A DNA stretch of 64,000 nt from Phoebastria nigripes (lineage: Eukaryota > Chordata > Aves > Procellariiformes > Diomedeidae): NCBI GenBank assembly GCA_035582835.1, contig JAYKAV010003266.1, forward strand, positions 5,705,795 to 5,769,794, in the 5' to 3' direction. Shown in pieces: positions 13,389 to 26,200 of the stretch (position 1 is the stretch's first letter; each line of letters starts with the position of its first letter). The notes below the pieces were generated by a model. That model ran no database searches. It saw only the letters and a list, made by a program, of their open reading frames with translations, and was not told the DNA's origin. A program made the translations under genes and the position numbers.

Positions 13389-15541
13389 GGGAGGGGGAGC
13401 AGCCCTGGTGTGATGGGGGAGGTGTCCAACCCTCCTCGGAGAGGGCTCAGGGTGGGCAGTGGTGCCCTGTCCTGCTCTGGATGGATGTGGGCAGCTGAGA
13501 CCCTGTGGGGAGGCTGGATTCAGCACTACAGCTTTGAAACTTTCATTGGTGAGCAAAACACGGGTAAGTCCCACAAAGCAGGAAAATAAAGGAGAAGGAA
13601 GAACCAAGGGGGACAGAAACCAGGGAAAAAGGAGGTGATGGAGGCATCAGGGTGCAGCAAGGAGGGAGAAACACAATCCACCCAAGTGGGTACATAATTT
13701 ATTTGCCCATTAGCTATTAATAAGCAGGCCTTTTGTATCAAGTCTCCCAACGTCCTTGTAACAACTTCAGGCCTTTCTGCAGAGCATCACCCTTTCTGGG
13801 TGTTCCTGTGCCACTTGCCATGCTAACATGATTCTTGATATGTCCTGTGCCTTCGTTACCACCATTCAGCTGAATGAGTAATTAAGGAGATTCCCCATTA
13901 CTGCAGTGTAACAGTAACCTCTGGGGAATACCCATGAGGCGGTACCATCTCCTAGGGATACTGGGCATGCATGGCTTTGGGTGGTACTTAAAGGATAAGG
14001 TAAGTGTTTGGGGCTTCCTTGTGAGTTGGGTTAAAGCAGAATGGCCAAGCTGATGACTTGGGCAAGCCATGGACCTTTCCTTCCACCACCTGCTGTCCGT
14101 GATTACTGCAGGATTGGATGTGATACCTGATACCAAGGTGCAGATCAGCTCAACGTAGCAAGGAGAGGTGGTGAAGACCCATCCATCCTGGTCAACACAC
14201 TCTTGGCTACCCTGCAGCCTCCAGCATGTACCTTCCTTCCACCCTCCTCACCAAGAAAAGATAGATGGGCTTAACCCATCCCATGTATTCTTGGGATAAA
14301 GATGACCAGGACACCATACCAGAGGCTTGGAAGGACCTGTCAGAGCAGCCAAAGTCTCCTACGGCTGGTTCTTGGTGGCTTAGGGAACAAGGTGCGTCTT
14401 TGCTAATGGGAAGACCCTTCTGCGACCTTGGGGTACGTCACCTCTTCCCCAGCATTGCCTCATGCTGCTGCTCAGAGCTGAATGCAGGGCCGCTTCTTGA
14501 GTTTGCCCACAGTGTGGGATGCTCAGTGCCTCCTGGCAAACCCCTTTAAAGGCTCCCAGGGCCTCCCTGGGACATGGAAGGGCCACAAGCCAACCAGTCC
14601 CAAAAGTATTAGCCTTGTGTCCCTTAGGCATTGCACAGAGAAGAGCGGTGAGGCCAGGACCCAAGCCCAAAGCCATGCAGCTCCCATTGAGGCAGCAACA
14701 TGCCTTGGTGGGACCGAGAGACTGGACTACAGCCCACGCCTGGGCAGGTAAGAGCTGCTGGACTCTTTGGTGCCTTTTAGTTTGAAAATGTGAATGTTAC
14801 TTCTTAAAACAGGTGTTGTTGCTGGGTGGGAAGCTCTTAATGTCAAGGGGAATCCCTCACCCCATGTGTATGTTGCCCATGGAGCAATGACGGGGACAAA
14901 TCTGCTCCCAAGTAATGAAGCTATCACTTGGGGGGGTTCAGCTCAGGAGCTGAGCTCTTGGGGGTACAACCCCTCTCTTGGGGCTGGTTGCCGAAGAGTT
15001 TGGGTTTGTGTGGGGCAGTTGTTACCCCTGCGTGTGAAGATGCACCACAGTCCTGCTTGCAGCACTGCGTTTCTTCCCCGTGTTTCCTTTAAAGCCAAGG
15101 ACAGCAAGACAAGGTAGGGTTTCACGTGGGTATAGGATTTCCGAATCTGAGTCTTTCCTGAGACAAACTCTTTCTAATCCTTACCTGCGTGTCAGAGACG
15201 TGCAGGCACCGGCCACATCCATAACCATCCAAGATCCTCTTATTGCTTGAGGAAGGGCTGTAATTTAGGCTGGCTGAACGGGGCTGCAGGTGAGTGACTG
15301 GTTTTAATTTTATTTACTGTGCTTGTAAAAGTCTGTACGGCATTGATGATAAAATGGAAATGTAAGTGAGCCCAACACCCATGGAAAGTTACCACCTATA
15401 TTAAGCCACTCCTTTCATTTTACTTTATTATCGCTAAGATGTGGAAGAATCACCTGGTTGAAAAGGTTTCCATTTATCACCAGCTAAAATGGTGCTTGGC
15501 TCATGGTTTTGTACCAGGTTGTGCTGATACAGGATTTTTAG

Positions 15542-15808
15542 ATGCTCTTGGGTTTGTGCCTGAACCCAGACAGATACGCTCTGTGCTTTGAGCATTTACA
15601 GCCTTTGTTTCTCTTCCAAGACTTAAATAAAGTAGTTACTCTTGGCTGTGATCTTTTTGATGGTTTTGAATGCTTTGCAAGTCTTCCATTAGAAAATCAT
15701 CAGCTGTTGCAATCTGCTTTATTGGAGCATATGCAAGAAACATTGAAGACATTGAAACACACGCGAGGAAATATTAGTTGCCTTCAGCCTGCTCGGATTA
15801 AACCGTAA
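15542..15808 (+). other. 88-codon open frame, exon-like, unidentified
   Basis: An AT-rich open frame inside GC-rich flanks, starting with ATG directly after TTTTTAG, an acceptor-like end. The frame closes at a TAA that overlaps a GTAAGG donor-like site just after ...ARIKP. The peptide looks protein-like rather than low-complexity: a region with LFDGFECFASLPLENHQ is followed by a probable amphipathic helix rich in L, E and K (LLEHMQETLKTLK). I do not recognise a family. It could be an exon of an unannotated gene, a fragment of a processed pseudogene, or chance. Confidence 0.3.
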
Positions 15809-17131
15809 GGACCTGGAGTGAAATAATTCATCAATATTTCTGACAGGCTGAAATCTATGGCTGCCAAGTAGTCACTTAAAACCTGAAACGGTGGCAGGAG
15901 CATCCGTTGTATCGGGATGAATTAAATAGGGAGGGGATGAGATGCAGAAGCAGACGACATCAGATTCAGGNTGCAATAATAATAGTTAATGGGATCTTTC
16001 TTTCTAGGTTGGCTTGGTCTCACCTGAAAATAAAAGGGATGTTTTAGATGATCCCGGGGGATCGAGTGTGGGAATCCCCACTGCACGAAGCTGCGCAGCG
16101 CTTATCCCGGTGATGCGGAGCAGGGTGTGAGCAGGGTTAATGGGAATATTGGGACAAAACTGCTTCTAGTTCCAGTGGATTCAGTACAGTTTGCACTTAG
16201 TGGTGAAGAATAATATATGATTTTCAGAGAGTCCGGTTTAGGTCATCTTCCCTGGTCTTGTGGGTTGGTGCAGGAGCGCAGACGGAGCTGGTCCTGGCGC
16301 TGCCTCAATGCTCACTGTGGCTCTCGCACTAATGAATGCTTCCATCCTCCAAACACTAATGAAAAAGCCCATAGAAAACCAGGCACTGGGCGTAAAGGTT
16401 GGGTGGAAGGACTCGGAAGGGGCCCAAGAGACTTTCCTTTGTTAGTATTGGGTTCAGGTTCAAGCAAGTATCAACCCAGAGTTACTCCATAAGCACCTTC
16501 AGGGTTTTTTCATGTTTGATGTGTGATGAGTCGCACTGTCTCGGGGGCGGCAATCCCTGTAGAGACTGTAGAAATTTCCATACAAGCAAAGCCTCAACCC
16601 AATAAAACCTAATTTTTAATGGGGGAAAAAATGATTGCATTGCTGATTCCCAGAGCAATACAATCTGGCTTCCTCAGTTGAGATGTTCCCTTTGCATCTC
16701 CCCCAACCCCAAAGTGGCTTAAAACTGCAGCTTTTACAGCCAAGATCGTGCGTCTGTGCCCCTGCGAATGATTTCCCATTGCATTCCAAGATGAAAATCA
16801 GCTTGTGGCATGCAGTTGGGAAAATGGCTTTGCCATGATCACTTAAGTGCTGCCCTGGGCGAGGAGGGGGGACGAGGGCACCCCATCCCGGGGTGGCCGT
16901 ACACGCCTCCGGGCTCGGCTGCCACGGGGCTCGGCCGTATCCATTTTCAAAGGTCATGGGAAGAGGATCAGGAAATTGCTCCGAGGCAAAATCAACTCCA
17001 ACTTCGCATGAGGAGCCCGGGGCTGTTGGGGGAAGATGACCCCAAGGGGCAGCTTTTTGCTCTCTCTGAACTTTGAGATCTCCTTTTCCCCACAGTTTTC
17101 CAGGACTGATTTTCCAGGATGTGAAAAGAGG

Positions 17132-17202
17132 GGTTTTTTTATTTCTTTTTATTTCCTTGGGTGTGCTGTTTTTTTGTTTGTTTTTTTTGTTTTTTTTTTT
17201 TG
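17132..17202. repeat. T-rich low-complexity tract
   Basis: Runs of T broken by single A, C or G bases. On the minus strand it is poly-A-like, which could mark the tail of an old retroposed copy, but no source gene is visible beside it. Confidence 0.7.
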
Positions 17203-20200
17203 AGCAGCACCTCTGGGACACCCCAACTTTGCACACCCCGCTGCCAAGATGCCACTGAAAGGGCTCAGCGCAGGCTGATCTCGATATTTTCCTTTCCCAA
17301 TTCAACAGCACAGCGTGGAAACCTGCCCCAATTACACAGGCTGGAATGAAGCTCGAGGGAAAGGCTCAGCATCCCAAGCTGCTGGCAGGAGGATTCGGGA
17401 TGCGGGCAAGGGCTGGGGGCGGTTTTTGAAGGTCAGTTGGGAAATGCCCTGGCTGGTACGTGCCCCATTCCTGTGTACTGGGTCCCTTTCCAGGGTGATG
17501 CTCTCATTTTTGCCTTTGCTTGTGAAGTTTTGGGGCAGGGAAGGAAGGCAATGCTCTTTGCAGGGGCTGTGGGAAGAAACAGAAAGGGAAATAGCTGCAG
17601 TTTCATCAAATCCTGCTGGCAAAGCAGGCAGGGGCTTGAAACGGCAGCTCACATGCCTTCGCTGAAGGCAGTAGGTGATGCTCGCAGCCCCGATGGCTCT
17701 TTGGACTGAGGGGCTATGGCCGAATCCAGCAACCTCTGCTCTGCACCTGGCTGGGGCTGCTCTTGGCTGTGTCCGGGGCATGTCCAGGACCCCGTGCTGT
17801 ACAGGCAAGCTGTGACCCCCCCGCAGAGGTTCACAGAGGAACAGGCACCCCTGGCCATATAAAAATGGGATGGAAAAAACACTCAGGGGTGCAGTTTCTG
17901 CTCCCAAAGCTTTGGCAGTTTGGGAGCTCCCCTAACGGCAATTGCAGGCTCCTGGGAACAGAGGATTTACCCATACACCGGAGCAAAGTCAGGCCCAGAT
18001 GTTGGCAGCAGCCGAGGAAGTGCCCGGCCAAGGGGATGCCTGGCCGGAGGATGCCTCCACCTGGCTGGTACCTCGGCATGCAGCCATGCCGGTGGGATCA
18101 ACGGAGGGTCCCAATTCTCCGGCTTCTCCTTCCTTTCAAGTGGGTGCAAATGAATGGGGTCCCTGTGAAATCGGCACCATCCTGGCTGAACGTGGCAGAG
18201 CATCCCAGCGAGCAGCCCTGTGCGGGGGCAGACAGAAAGGGCCACATCTGAGCATCACCTCCTCTTCCTCCGCTCCAGGCTGCTCCTTCCTCATCCTCGC
18301 TTGGAAAGCAAAGGCTGTGCACACATTTGCGGACATGAAGGTGGTGAGTTGGGGTCCTGGATGCTGCTACTGCTGGCAGACAGGACCCAGCAAGGGAGCA
18401 AAAACCCATTTCAGGCACAAGGAGAATGAGGGCAAGGAGTCCCACCGGGCTCACGTGGGTACCGGCATCGCCTTTCCACCCAGCGCAGGAGAGGTACGAG
18501 CATCCCCGCGCTGCCGCGGCCATGCGCCCGCGAGAGGCGAAGGGGCAGCACCGCCGGGCAGCCCCTGGCCAGTGGAGCTGAAGGAGGAGGAGGAGGAGGA
18601 TGGAGGCAAGGGGACCAGGCACCCCACGCACTGGGGGAGGATGAGGATGATGCAAAAACTGGGTTTGTTGCTCCCTTCTTCTCTGCAGCAGCCTTCGCGG
18701 CGGGGTGAAGTTGGGGGTGGAGGAGAGGAGGGTTTGGCGGGTGGGTTTGGGGCAGTCGGGTGCTGCACTTGTTTTTTGTTGGGTATTTTTTGGGTGGTGG
18801 TGACCAGGGGAGAAGTTTAGTTTGTTCTTGGAGGAAAAGGGAGGGCGAAGCACTCCCGATCACCAGGTGTGTGCTGCAAGTAACCCTGGCTTTGCCGGGA
18901 GCCAGAGGGTCCCACTGGCATCATCTCAATCACTTTAAGTCTTAATTACTTTTTGCTGCCGGGTCCAAATTATAATGTCCTCACCTGGATGGGACCGTGG
19001 GGTCATAGGCTGCCGTGATGTGCTTGGGAGAGCTGCCCTGCTCTCTGCAGCGGCTCTGGCTCAGCGCGCGATGCCGCAAGCCCCGAGTGACATCGGGACC
19101 CCAAACCCTGCCACCGGCCCTTTTTAGCTGCTGTTGTTGCAAAAATTGGGATCAATGCAGGTATCCATCTAACCCCATTAGCGCCTTTCTATTGCTTTCC
19201 ATTTATACCATATATCATTTTTGGCTCTGGCCGGCAACGTCCTAGCAGGGTTTGCTGCCAGTGCGGATTTTCGGGGGGGGGGACGGACACGACAAAGTCA
19301 TTTATTTGTCCCTAGTAGCAGACTGAGGTTACAGCATTGAGCTCTGGATGCTGGGTCGGGTGGGGGGAGCTCTGCCTCTATCCCAGCACTTTCGGACAGA
19401 CCAGGAAAGTTTCCCATTGATTCGGGATCAGATTTTCTTTATCGTGTTACAGCCGTGGTAAGCAGGGAGGGTGAGAGCGGGGAGGATGGCTGCCTCCTCC
19501 CGTCCCCATCCAGGCGCCTTGCCGGAGCCAGGATGCTCGAGGGGAAAGGGGTCACTCCATGCACCCACACATCCTTGCACTTTATAAGTGCTTTGTGTCC
19601 GTCTGTCCATCCCCCAGCCGCTTCCTAAAGCGNGTCAAACACTTTGCAGCAGCAAATCCCAGCGGAGAGCAGACCACCAGCCTCCAAAAGTATCCCCAAA
19701 AGCCACCGCAGCACCCTTCAAATCAAAAACCCATTTAAATCTTTTCCTGAATCAGGCTAAAACCCCGACTCTGAGCACGAGGAAGATGAGGAGGGCTCAG
19801 CTGCAGCAAAGCCTGGCCCGGACCCAGGCTATCGCCAGCTCCCTTCGGCGAGCAGCCCACGCCGCCCCAGAGCTCATTTTGCCCCATCTGGCTTTTCCTG
19901 CTACCTGCGTCGTTCTGCGGCAGCTTTTCGCGTCGGCTCCCTCCTAGCAGCGACTCACCCTTGCTTGTTATTAAATTACATCCTGACCCGGTTAATCCAT
20001 AGCTGATTAATTTTGGACTCTATGGCTGGGTATCAGAAAGGTTTCATCTGTCTCATGGCGTGTACTGTATGTACCGGGCTCTCTGTTAATCTGATTTTTT
20101 TTTTTTTAATATAAAAAAAATATGGGTGGAAAAATCGGAATGAGGTATGCAAACTGGGGAGGATTAAAGGGGTCCAGCTGGGCATGCTTCTCTGCCTGCC

Positions 20201-23200
20201 GGGGGTCAGCAGCCAGGGACCCCTCCTTCCCAGCACCAGGAATCCAGTTTGGGATCTTCCTCCTGTTGTGCATCTTTTCCCGCAGGGCTCCTGCTTGGCT
20301 GTATAGCACATCACCAGCTCTGGGGAAACTGAGGCACGGAGGTGGAAGTAGCCCGTAGGAGTCTGTGGCTGCTGGTTCAGGCTGATCATTTCTTTGCTGG
20401 TGTGATTTGTGGGTTTAAATGTTGGGGCTCATCCTAAGGCATACTTTAACCTCTCCTTTTAAAAGCAAAGGTCTCGCNTAGGGGTCTCAGACCGGGCTGC
20501 TCCCAAGCTCTGGGCTCCTTTTGGTGCCATGGGGCAGGAGAAACCCTGGGCTCACTCTGAGCCACTGTGTTATTTCAGCATATTTTGGCCCCTTTTCCAT
20601 TTCTCTGCTGTTCCGGCACCGATGACTTGAAAGCAGAGGTAGCTTTTGCCAGACCCCTATTATCCCCTTGAAGGCTTGAATTATTCTTTCCTACATTTTT
20701 ATCATTCATAAACTACCAGCGTCTTCCCTCCTGCTTATTCCCTCACAGCTGCACACATTTGCCTTGAATTTAAAGAGCTCGATTTGCAAACATCTCTCCC
20801 GAGGAGGGGGATGAGCTGCAAACTTTTGCAGGATCTTCCCTGGCAGCAAACCTTGGAGCTCCTCAGTTTTCTTCCAGGGATGGTTCCTGCCCCTTTCCCG
20901 GCAGCAGCGGATGCCCCATCCATCTCACTAAGCCTCCAAGGATGCTCCGTGCCTGATCCAGTGCTCAAATACTCCCTTAATTATCACCATCCCTCGTTTC
21001 ATTACCCTCAGTGCCGGGGCAGCCCATCTGGCTGGAGTCGGTCCATAAACCCAGCCCTAAATTGAGGGGGTTGAAGGGTTTGGGTTATGCTTTTAAATAT
21101 TGCAACCTTTGTGTGTGTCCCCCAAACTCCAGCCCTCCCTAATGCTGGAGGGTTTTGCTAATTTAAGGGCACTTCATGCAGTGCTGGGAAATAAGAAAAA
21201 TTCACCCCAATATTTCAAACAACCGCAGAGGAGCCGTGGAGCCAACCCAGCTCCATCCAAGAGCTGCATAGCTGAAACAGTAGTGCTGAACCCCAGGTAA
21301 TTAGTTCTGCTAAGAAAGAGGAAAATTAGCAGGGGCTCATTACTGCAGTAAATCGCTCTGTGGACTGAAGCGCGTGCCTGGCGCGGAGCAGAGCCCAGCA
21401 GCCACGCTGCTTTGCAGAAGTCTCTGCAGGCATTGTTTTGCTCGAGAATTAGGGAAAAAATCAAATTAAGCGTCATTGCCTCGTTGCACGGGAGCGGCAA
21501 TGGGCTCTGCAGGACCTTCTCCTCCTTGTTCCCACCCCGCTCCCGTGCATCCCACGTCAGATCACAGGGGAAATGGGTGTGATGAGCTGGTCAGTCCTCT
21601 GTCCCTTTCCCCATAGGAAAAATTAAGCTCCCTGTGCAAACACGGGTCCAACCAGTAATTCAGGAACCTGCTGCAAAAAAAAATACCCTTTACCAACTCC
21701 TCTCTCTGTGCAGCGGGGCAGGCTGCGGGGTGTGTTTTATCTCCCCTCCCGTGGCCGAGCTGTGTGTGCGGAGCTGCTGGGCAGCGATCCCGTACCAGCA
21801 CTTACTGGATGCCTGTCCAGCCCGGAGGCAGGACACCCTTGGGGGCCAAATTTGTCTGTGGGATAAATCCTGGCAGAGCCGGCGATGTCAGGAGTGTGGA
21901 GCAGAGGATTAGAGGGAAAGAAGTGCAGGAGGAGGACGGGGTGCCCAGGGCAGCCCGACTTGGGGGGGTGGTGTTTAAATCTTTAGGGCCAAAAGGGTGT
22001 TTAAAGTCACCTTGGTTGAATGCAAAGGCAGAACTGTCCCGAGGGTATCCAGGGTGTAGCTGAAATCTCCGGAGATGAGCGAGTTGTGTAACCGTCCTGT
22101 TTCTTGGAGGCAATGATGTTATTCCGGGCATCTTCCCCCGTACCCGTCTCCCCTGGACCATAACCCTGCTTTGATTTCAGGGATGTTCCTATTAACANCA
22201 GGTTTTTGCTAGAGCTGACTTCTCAGCCCCAGCACAAGCCAGATCATCGGCTCCTGTGGATGGTTTTCACACTCCAGGTTTCCCTCTGCCACAGATGCTC
22301 TTTGCCCAGGTGCAGGCTGTGACCCTGGTTAGTGCCAGGGAGCTTTTGGGGGGGAAAAACCCTGAAAGAGGTCAGGTTTTGCCCACAAACACCATCACCC
22401 TGTGGTCAAAGCCCTCCTGAAACTGGGTTTGAAGGGGAGATGGGCACAGGCTGAGGCTGAATTTAGGTGCCAGGAATATTGATTTAATGCCTTTTTGTTA
22501 GTAGATCTCCAGCTGTCTCACTGGGGTGGGTAAACGTAAGCACCGTAGTCTATAGGGGTGCAGAAGGGGGTATAGAAAATGATAACCCAACCCTGAAGGG
22601 CCTGATCAAAGGTCTGGATGGTGTTGTGTCCTGTTTCCATCGCAGATGGCCAAAGAGGAGTATAAGATGCTCCAAGCCAGCAGGTCCCAGGCTCTCCTCC
22701 GGGACGGGGTGGTTTAATGTGCTCATTAACATCACGGGGGGAGAAATAGCTCAGAGGACAGAAAAGGATGCTGGAGGGAGGGAAATCGAGGTGACTGGGT
22801 CCCTCAAGAGCAAAGGAGCGTCACCGTGGAGCAATTCAGGCTGAAGCACGCAGGTAGAAACGTGCCACCCCTCTCCTCTGCTTTCCCCAAATGCGGAGGC
22901 CTGGGAGGAGATGGAGGAGGAAGAGGAGGAGGAGGGTGGGGAGGTCACCTGAGTGAAGGTAGAGGTGGGACCCAGCCCCATGTGAGGCCACCCAACAGCG
23001 ATGAAACCACCCTGGAGCACGCGTGGCGAGGACGCCTATGAGCGTAGCAAGCTCTGGAAAGGAAAGAAAGAAAAAATGGGGAAAGAAAAAAAAAAANATA
23101 TAAATCCCAGTTATTTTAGTGAATCGTGCCAGCCTGCCCGGTCCCATCCACCCAGGGCATTTATTTATTTATTACCGGAGGTTATAAGCCCAGCGGCGCT

Positions 23201-26200
23201 GGGGTCCAAGCCAGAGGTCAGCCAGCAGCCAGGCGTGAAGAAGGGGCANGTCCCCTCTCTCCCTCGTCCCCTGCCGATGCCCTCCGCGGGGCTATGCCAG
23301 CCGTACCTGCTGCTGCAACTGGTCCCAGGCACCCCGGGGAGGGACGGAGATGTCCCACGTGGCGGTGGCACCGTGGCCGTCCCCTCCTGGAAAGGAGCCC
23401 GCTGTACCCACGGCCACAGGCAAGAGGTAGGTGGGCAACGGGGGATGCTCCAACCCTTGGGCTTTCCCCTCCCCTCCTCTTTTTAACATCCTTATTATAT
23501 ATTAATAATAAAAAGAGCCCTATCGCCTGCTGTAAATCTCTCTCCCGGTGTCAGCGGCGTATGGGTCCCTGTCCCCCCTCTCCGCCTCCCTCCCAGGGAC
23601 GAGCTCAGCCCTCGCCACGTCAGGGACAAGACTTGTCCCCGCTGCACCATCCGGAGCATTATTGGGGATTAAAGGTGGCACCCGCCAGAAGGGCACGTCC
23701 TCCCCGGTCTCGCTCGCTGGGGGCAGGAGGTGGGTGGCGGGGTCCCCTCTCCCCGGGCGAGCGGGGCATGGGGACAGGATGTCCCGGGCACCCCACCAGC
23801 CCCCTTTCCCAATGGATCCCCAGCTCATTTTAGGACTCCTGGAGAGATGGCGGAGCCAAGGCTCCAAACCGTGCCGGATCCTGCCGCCGTGCCTGCCAAA
23901 GCCCATCCCCGGCGCGTTGGGCTGCCAATTATACAGTGAACCAAATAGAGAAGAGCCTTTTAAATGACATTGCCTGCGTTATCCCAAAGGGACCTTTCAA
24001 GGGTATGGCTGGACTTTTTTTTTCTCTGCTTTCCCTACACATCCCTATGTGTGTTTAATAACTCTCTTCCCAGATGCAGAGAGCTTTGGTACCTCCATGC
24101 CCTGTGCGGGTAAGTCCCCGTAGGTGACGGCGCGGGGGGCTACGGGAGGAATCACCTCCTTTCTCATCCTGGCACAGGGGTGGTGGGGAGGGGATGGGGG
24201 GGAGAGAGAAGCTCAGCATCTCTGATTTTCTGGAAAAACCTTGGAAATGGCAGTTCTTTGCCCCAGGAGCGCGAGGGGTCGCTGGGGATGAAAGGACGAC
24301 GGGTGGGAAGCAGAAGGGAATTGCAGACGGGGAAGTCTCGATGGTTGCGGAGGGGCTGGTGGAAACCACGGCCCCGATTTACTGGGATGTGATGGGCAAA
24401 ACACAAACTCTCTCCCTCAAAATGACCTTTCTCTTTCACCGTCTCTCTCCCTCGTTTGCTTTTTTTTATTATTTTCCCCAGCCAGGGATTTCATCTGAAG
24501 GGTATTAGTTAATCAGATTCTGAGAAGCAGATGTTAGGTGATTTAGGAGGAAAAAATGAGGCAACTTTCTAGTTCAAGCCTCCGCTGGAGCCCAGAGCGC
24601 GCGTTGCAAAGCGAGCGGCTCCCTTCTCGCTTTGGGAGGATGTTTTGAGGCTTCGGGCAGCACCATTAATTTTAGTCTAAATTAAAAATGAGACAGATGG
24701 GGTGCTCTGGGGGTTTGGGGACAGGTGGGGACCCTGTCTCTGGTGACAGGGACAGGCAGACGTCAGCAGGTTTTGGGGCTTTGAAGGCAAGACAAGGAAA
24801 GTCAGAGCCCTGCATCCCTTGGGCAGCTGCCCTGAGGGCTTTACGGAGCTAAAAAGCACCTTTCTGTGTCCCAACAGCGAGGATGAGCACAACGTTCCAC
24901 TCTCAATCATGACCATGACGTGCAAATTGTCCCTTCACAGCTCTGTGCCTCAGTTTCCCCAAGAGGGATGATGCCGGGGCTCAGTTTGATGTGCACGGAG
25001 GCTCCAGAGCAAAGCCAGGTTTCAAGATATCACAATTTCTTCTGTGACCAAAAGCCTCAGGTTGAAGCTGTCCTACCATGCAAGGGCTGGGGAATTTTCT
25101 TGCCCGCAGTGCCAACATGCAGTATTAAGAGTTAAGCACACTTAATGCTTAAAATACCGAGCTCATCTCACGGCGCTGACTTAGGATGCAATTTCACGGT
25201 CAGCTTTAGCTGCTCTAACTTTGCTCCACTGTCGAGAGAGGCTCCTGGGCACGTGGTCCCCTCTGGGCTCTCCCACCAGGACCGAGGTGTGATGGGGCTT
25301 GTGGTGGGTCAGGTCAGCTCACCCATCCAGCTGAACACTAAATGCTCCCGCTCTCCTGATTCAAACTGATTTTCTTTATTTTTTTTTCCTGATTTAAAAA
25401 TAATCTCTGGTGTTTTGTATTAAGAAAAAATAAGGACACAAAAAGGGAAATGTGCTGCTTTTCCTTTTTTCTTTAATGCTTGTTTTTCCCTTGAAAAGGG
25501 ATCTTTCCCTTGAAAGATCCAAAAGATCTTTCTTTGGGCTGGGTTTATCGCAGTATCCCTTTGCCTGCCTCCTGATGCTACGTGGGCACTGAAGCGTGGG
25601 TTATCTGCAGCTCTCGGTTGCCTTCTCCTCACAGAGGTTGTGTCGCACTTTCTGCACCCCCCATTGCTCCGATGTGACATCTCGCTCTGCCCGCAACAGC
25701 TTTTCAACAGAGCCACCAAAACGTCGAGTCTGAGCTGAATCCGGCCCNGCGGAGAGCAGCTGTGCCTTGGGCATGCCTGAGCAGGACACGCATCCATCGC
25801 TGGGGNTGGAGGACTTGGGTTTGGAGTCATTGGGGCTCCTCAGCTTTGCAGCAGGTTGCTTTGGGGGGCAAAACCGAGCTGCTGCCGCTTCCTCCAGGCA
25901 TCATTTCTGCCCCGATGCCCCAAATACTCCTCTCTACATGTCCCCAAGTGGGAAAATTGGCACAAAACCAGCCAGAAGCAGCTCTACAGAGATGGATGCC
26001 TAAGAACAACCATACTTCATGGCTTTTTTTAAGCAAAGAAACATGATCTTTAAGTAGCTTATGATAAATTGTGGGATTTGTCCCCAGATCCAGAATCTCA
26101 TGACTCTGCTGAGGAAAGAGCGAGGTTGAGCNCTCGTCTGGGATATGGATGCTGGCTCCTGTATGAAGTTTTGCTTTCGGGGTTGTAATGCTGAGAGCAG

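Noticed and set aside
17942..18820. A 292-codon plus-strand open frame
   Set aside because: It lies in GC-rich sequence where stops are rare, overlaps long frames on the other strand, has low-complexity E/G-rich parts and no recognisable domain.
23126..23833. A 235-codon plus-strand open frame
   Set aside because: It is proline/arginine/serine-rich with competing long frames on both strands and no domain, typical of chance in CpG/GC-rich DNA.
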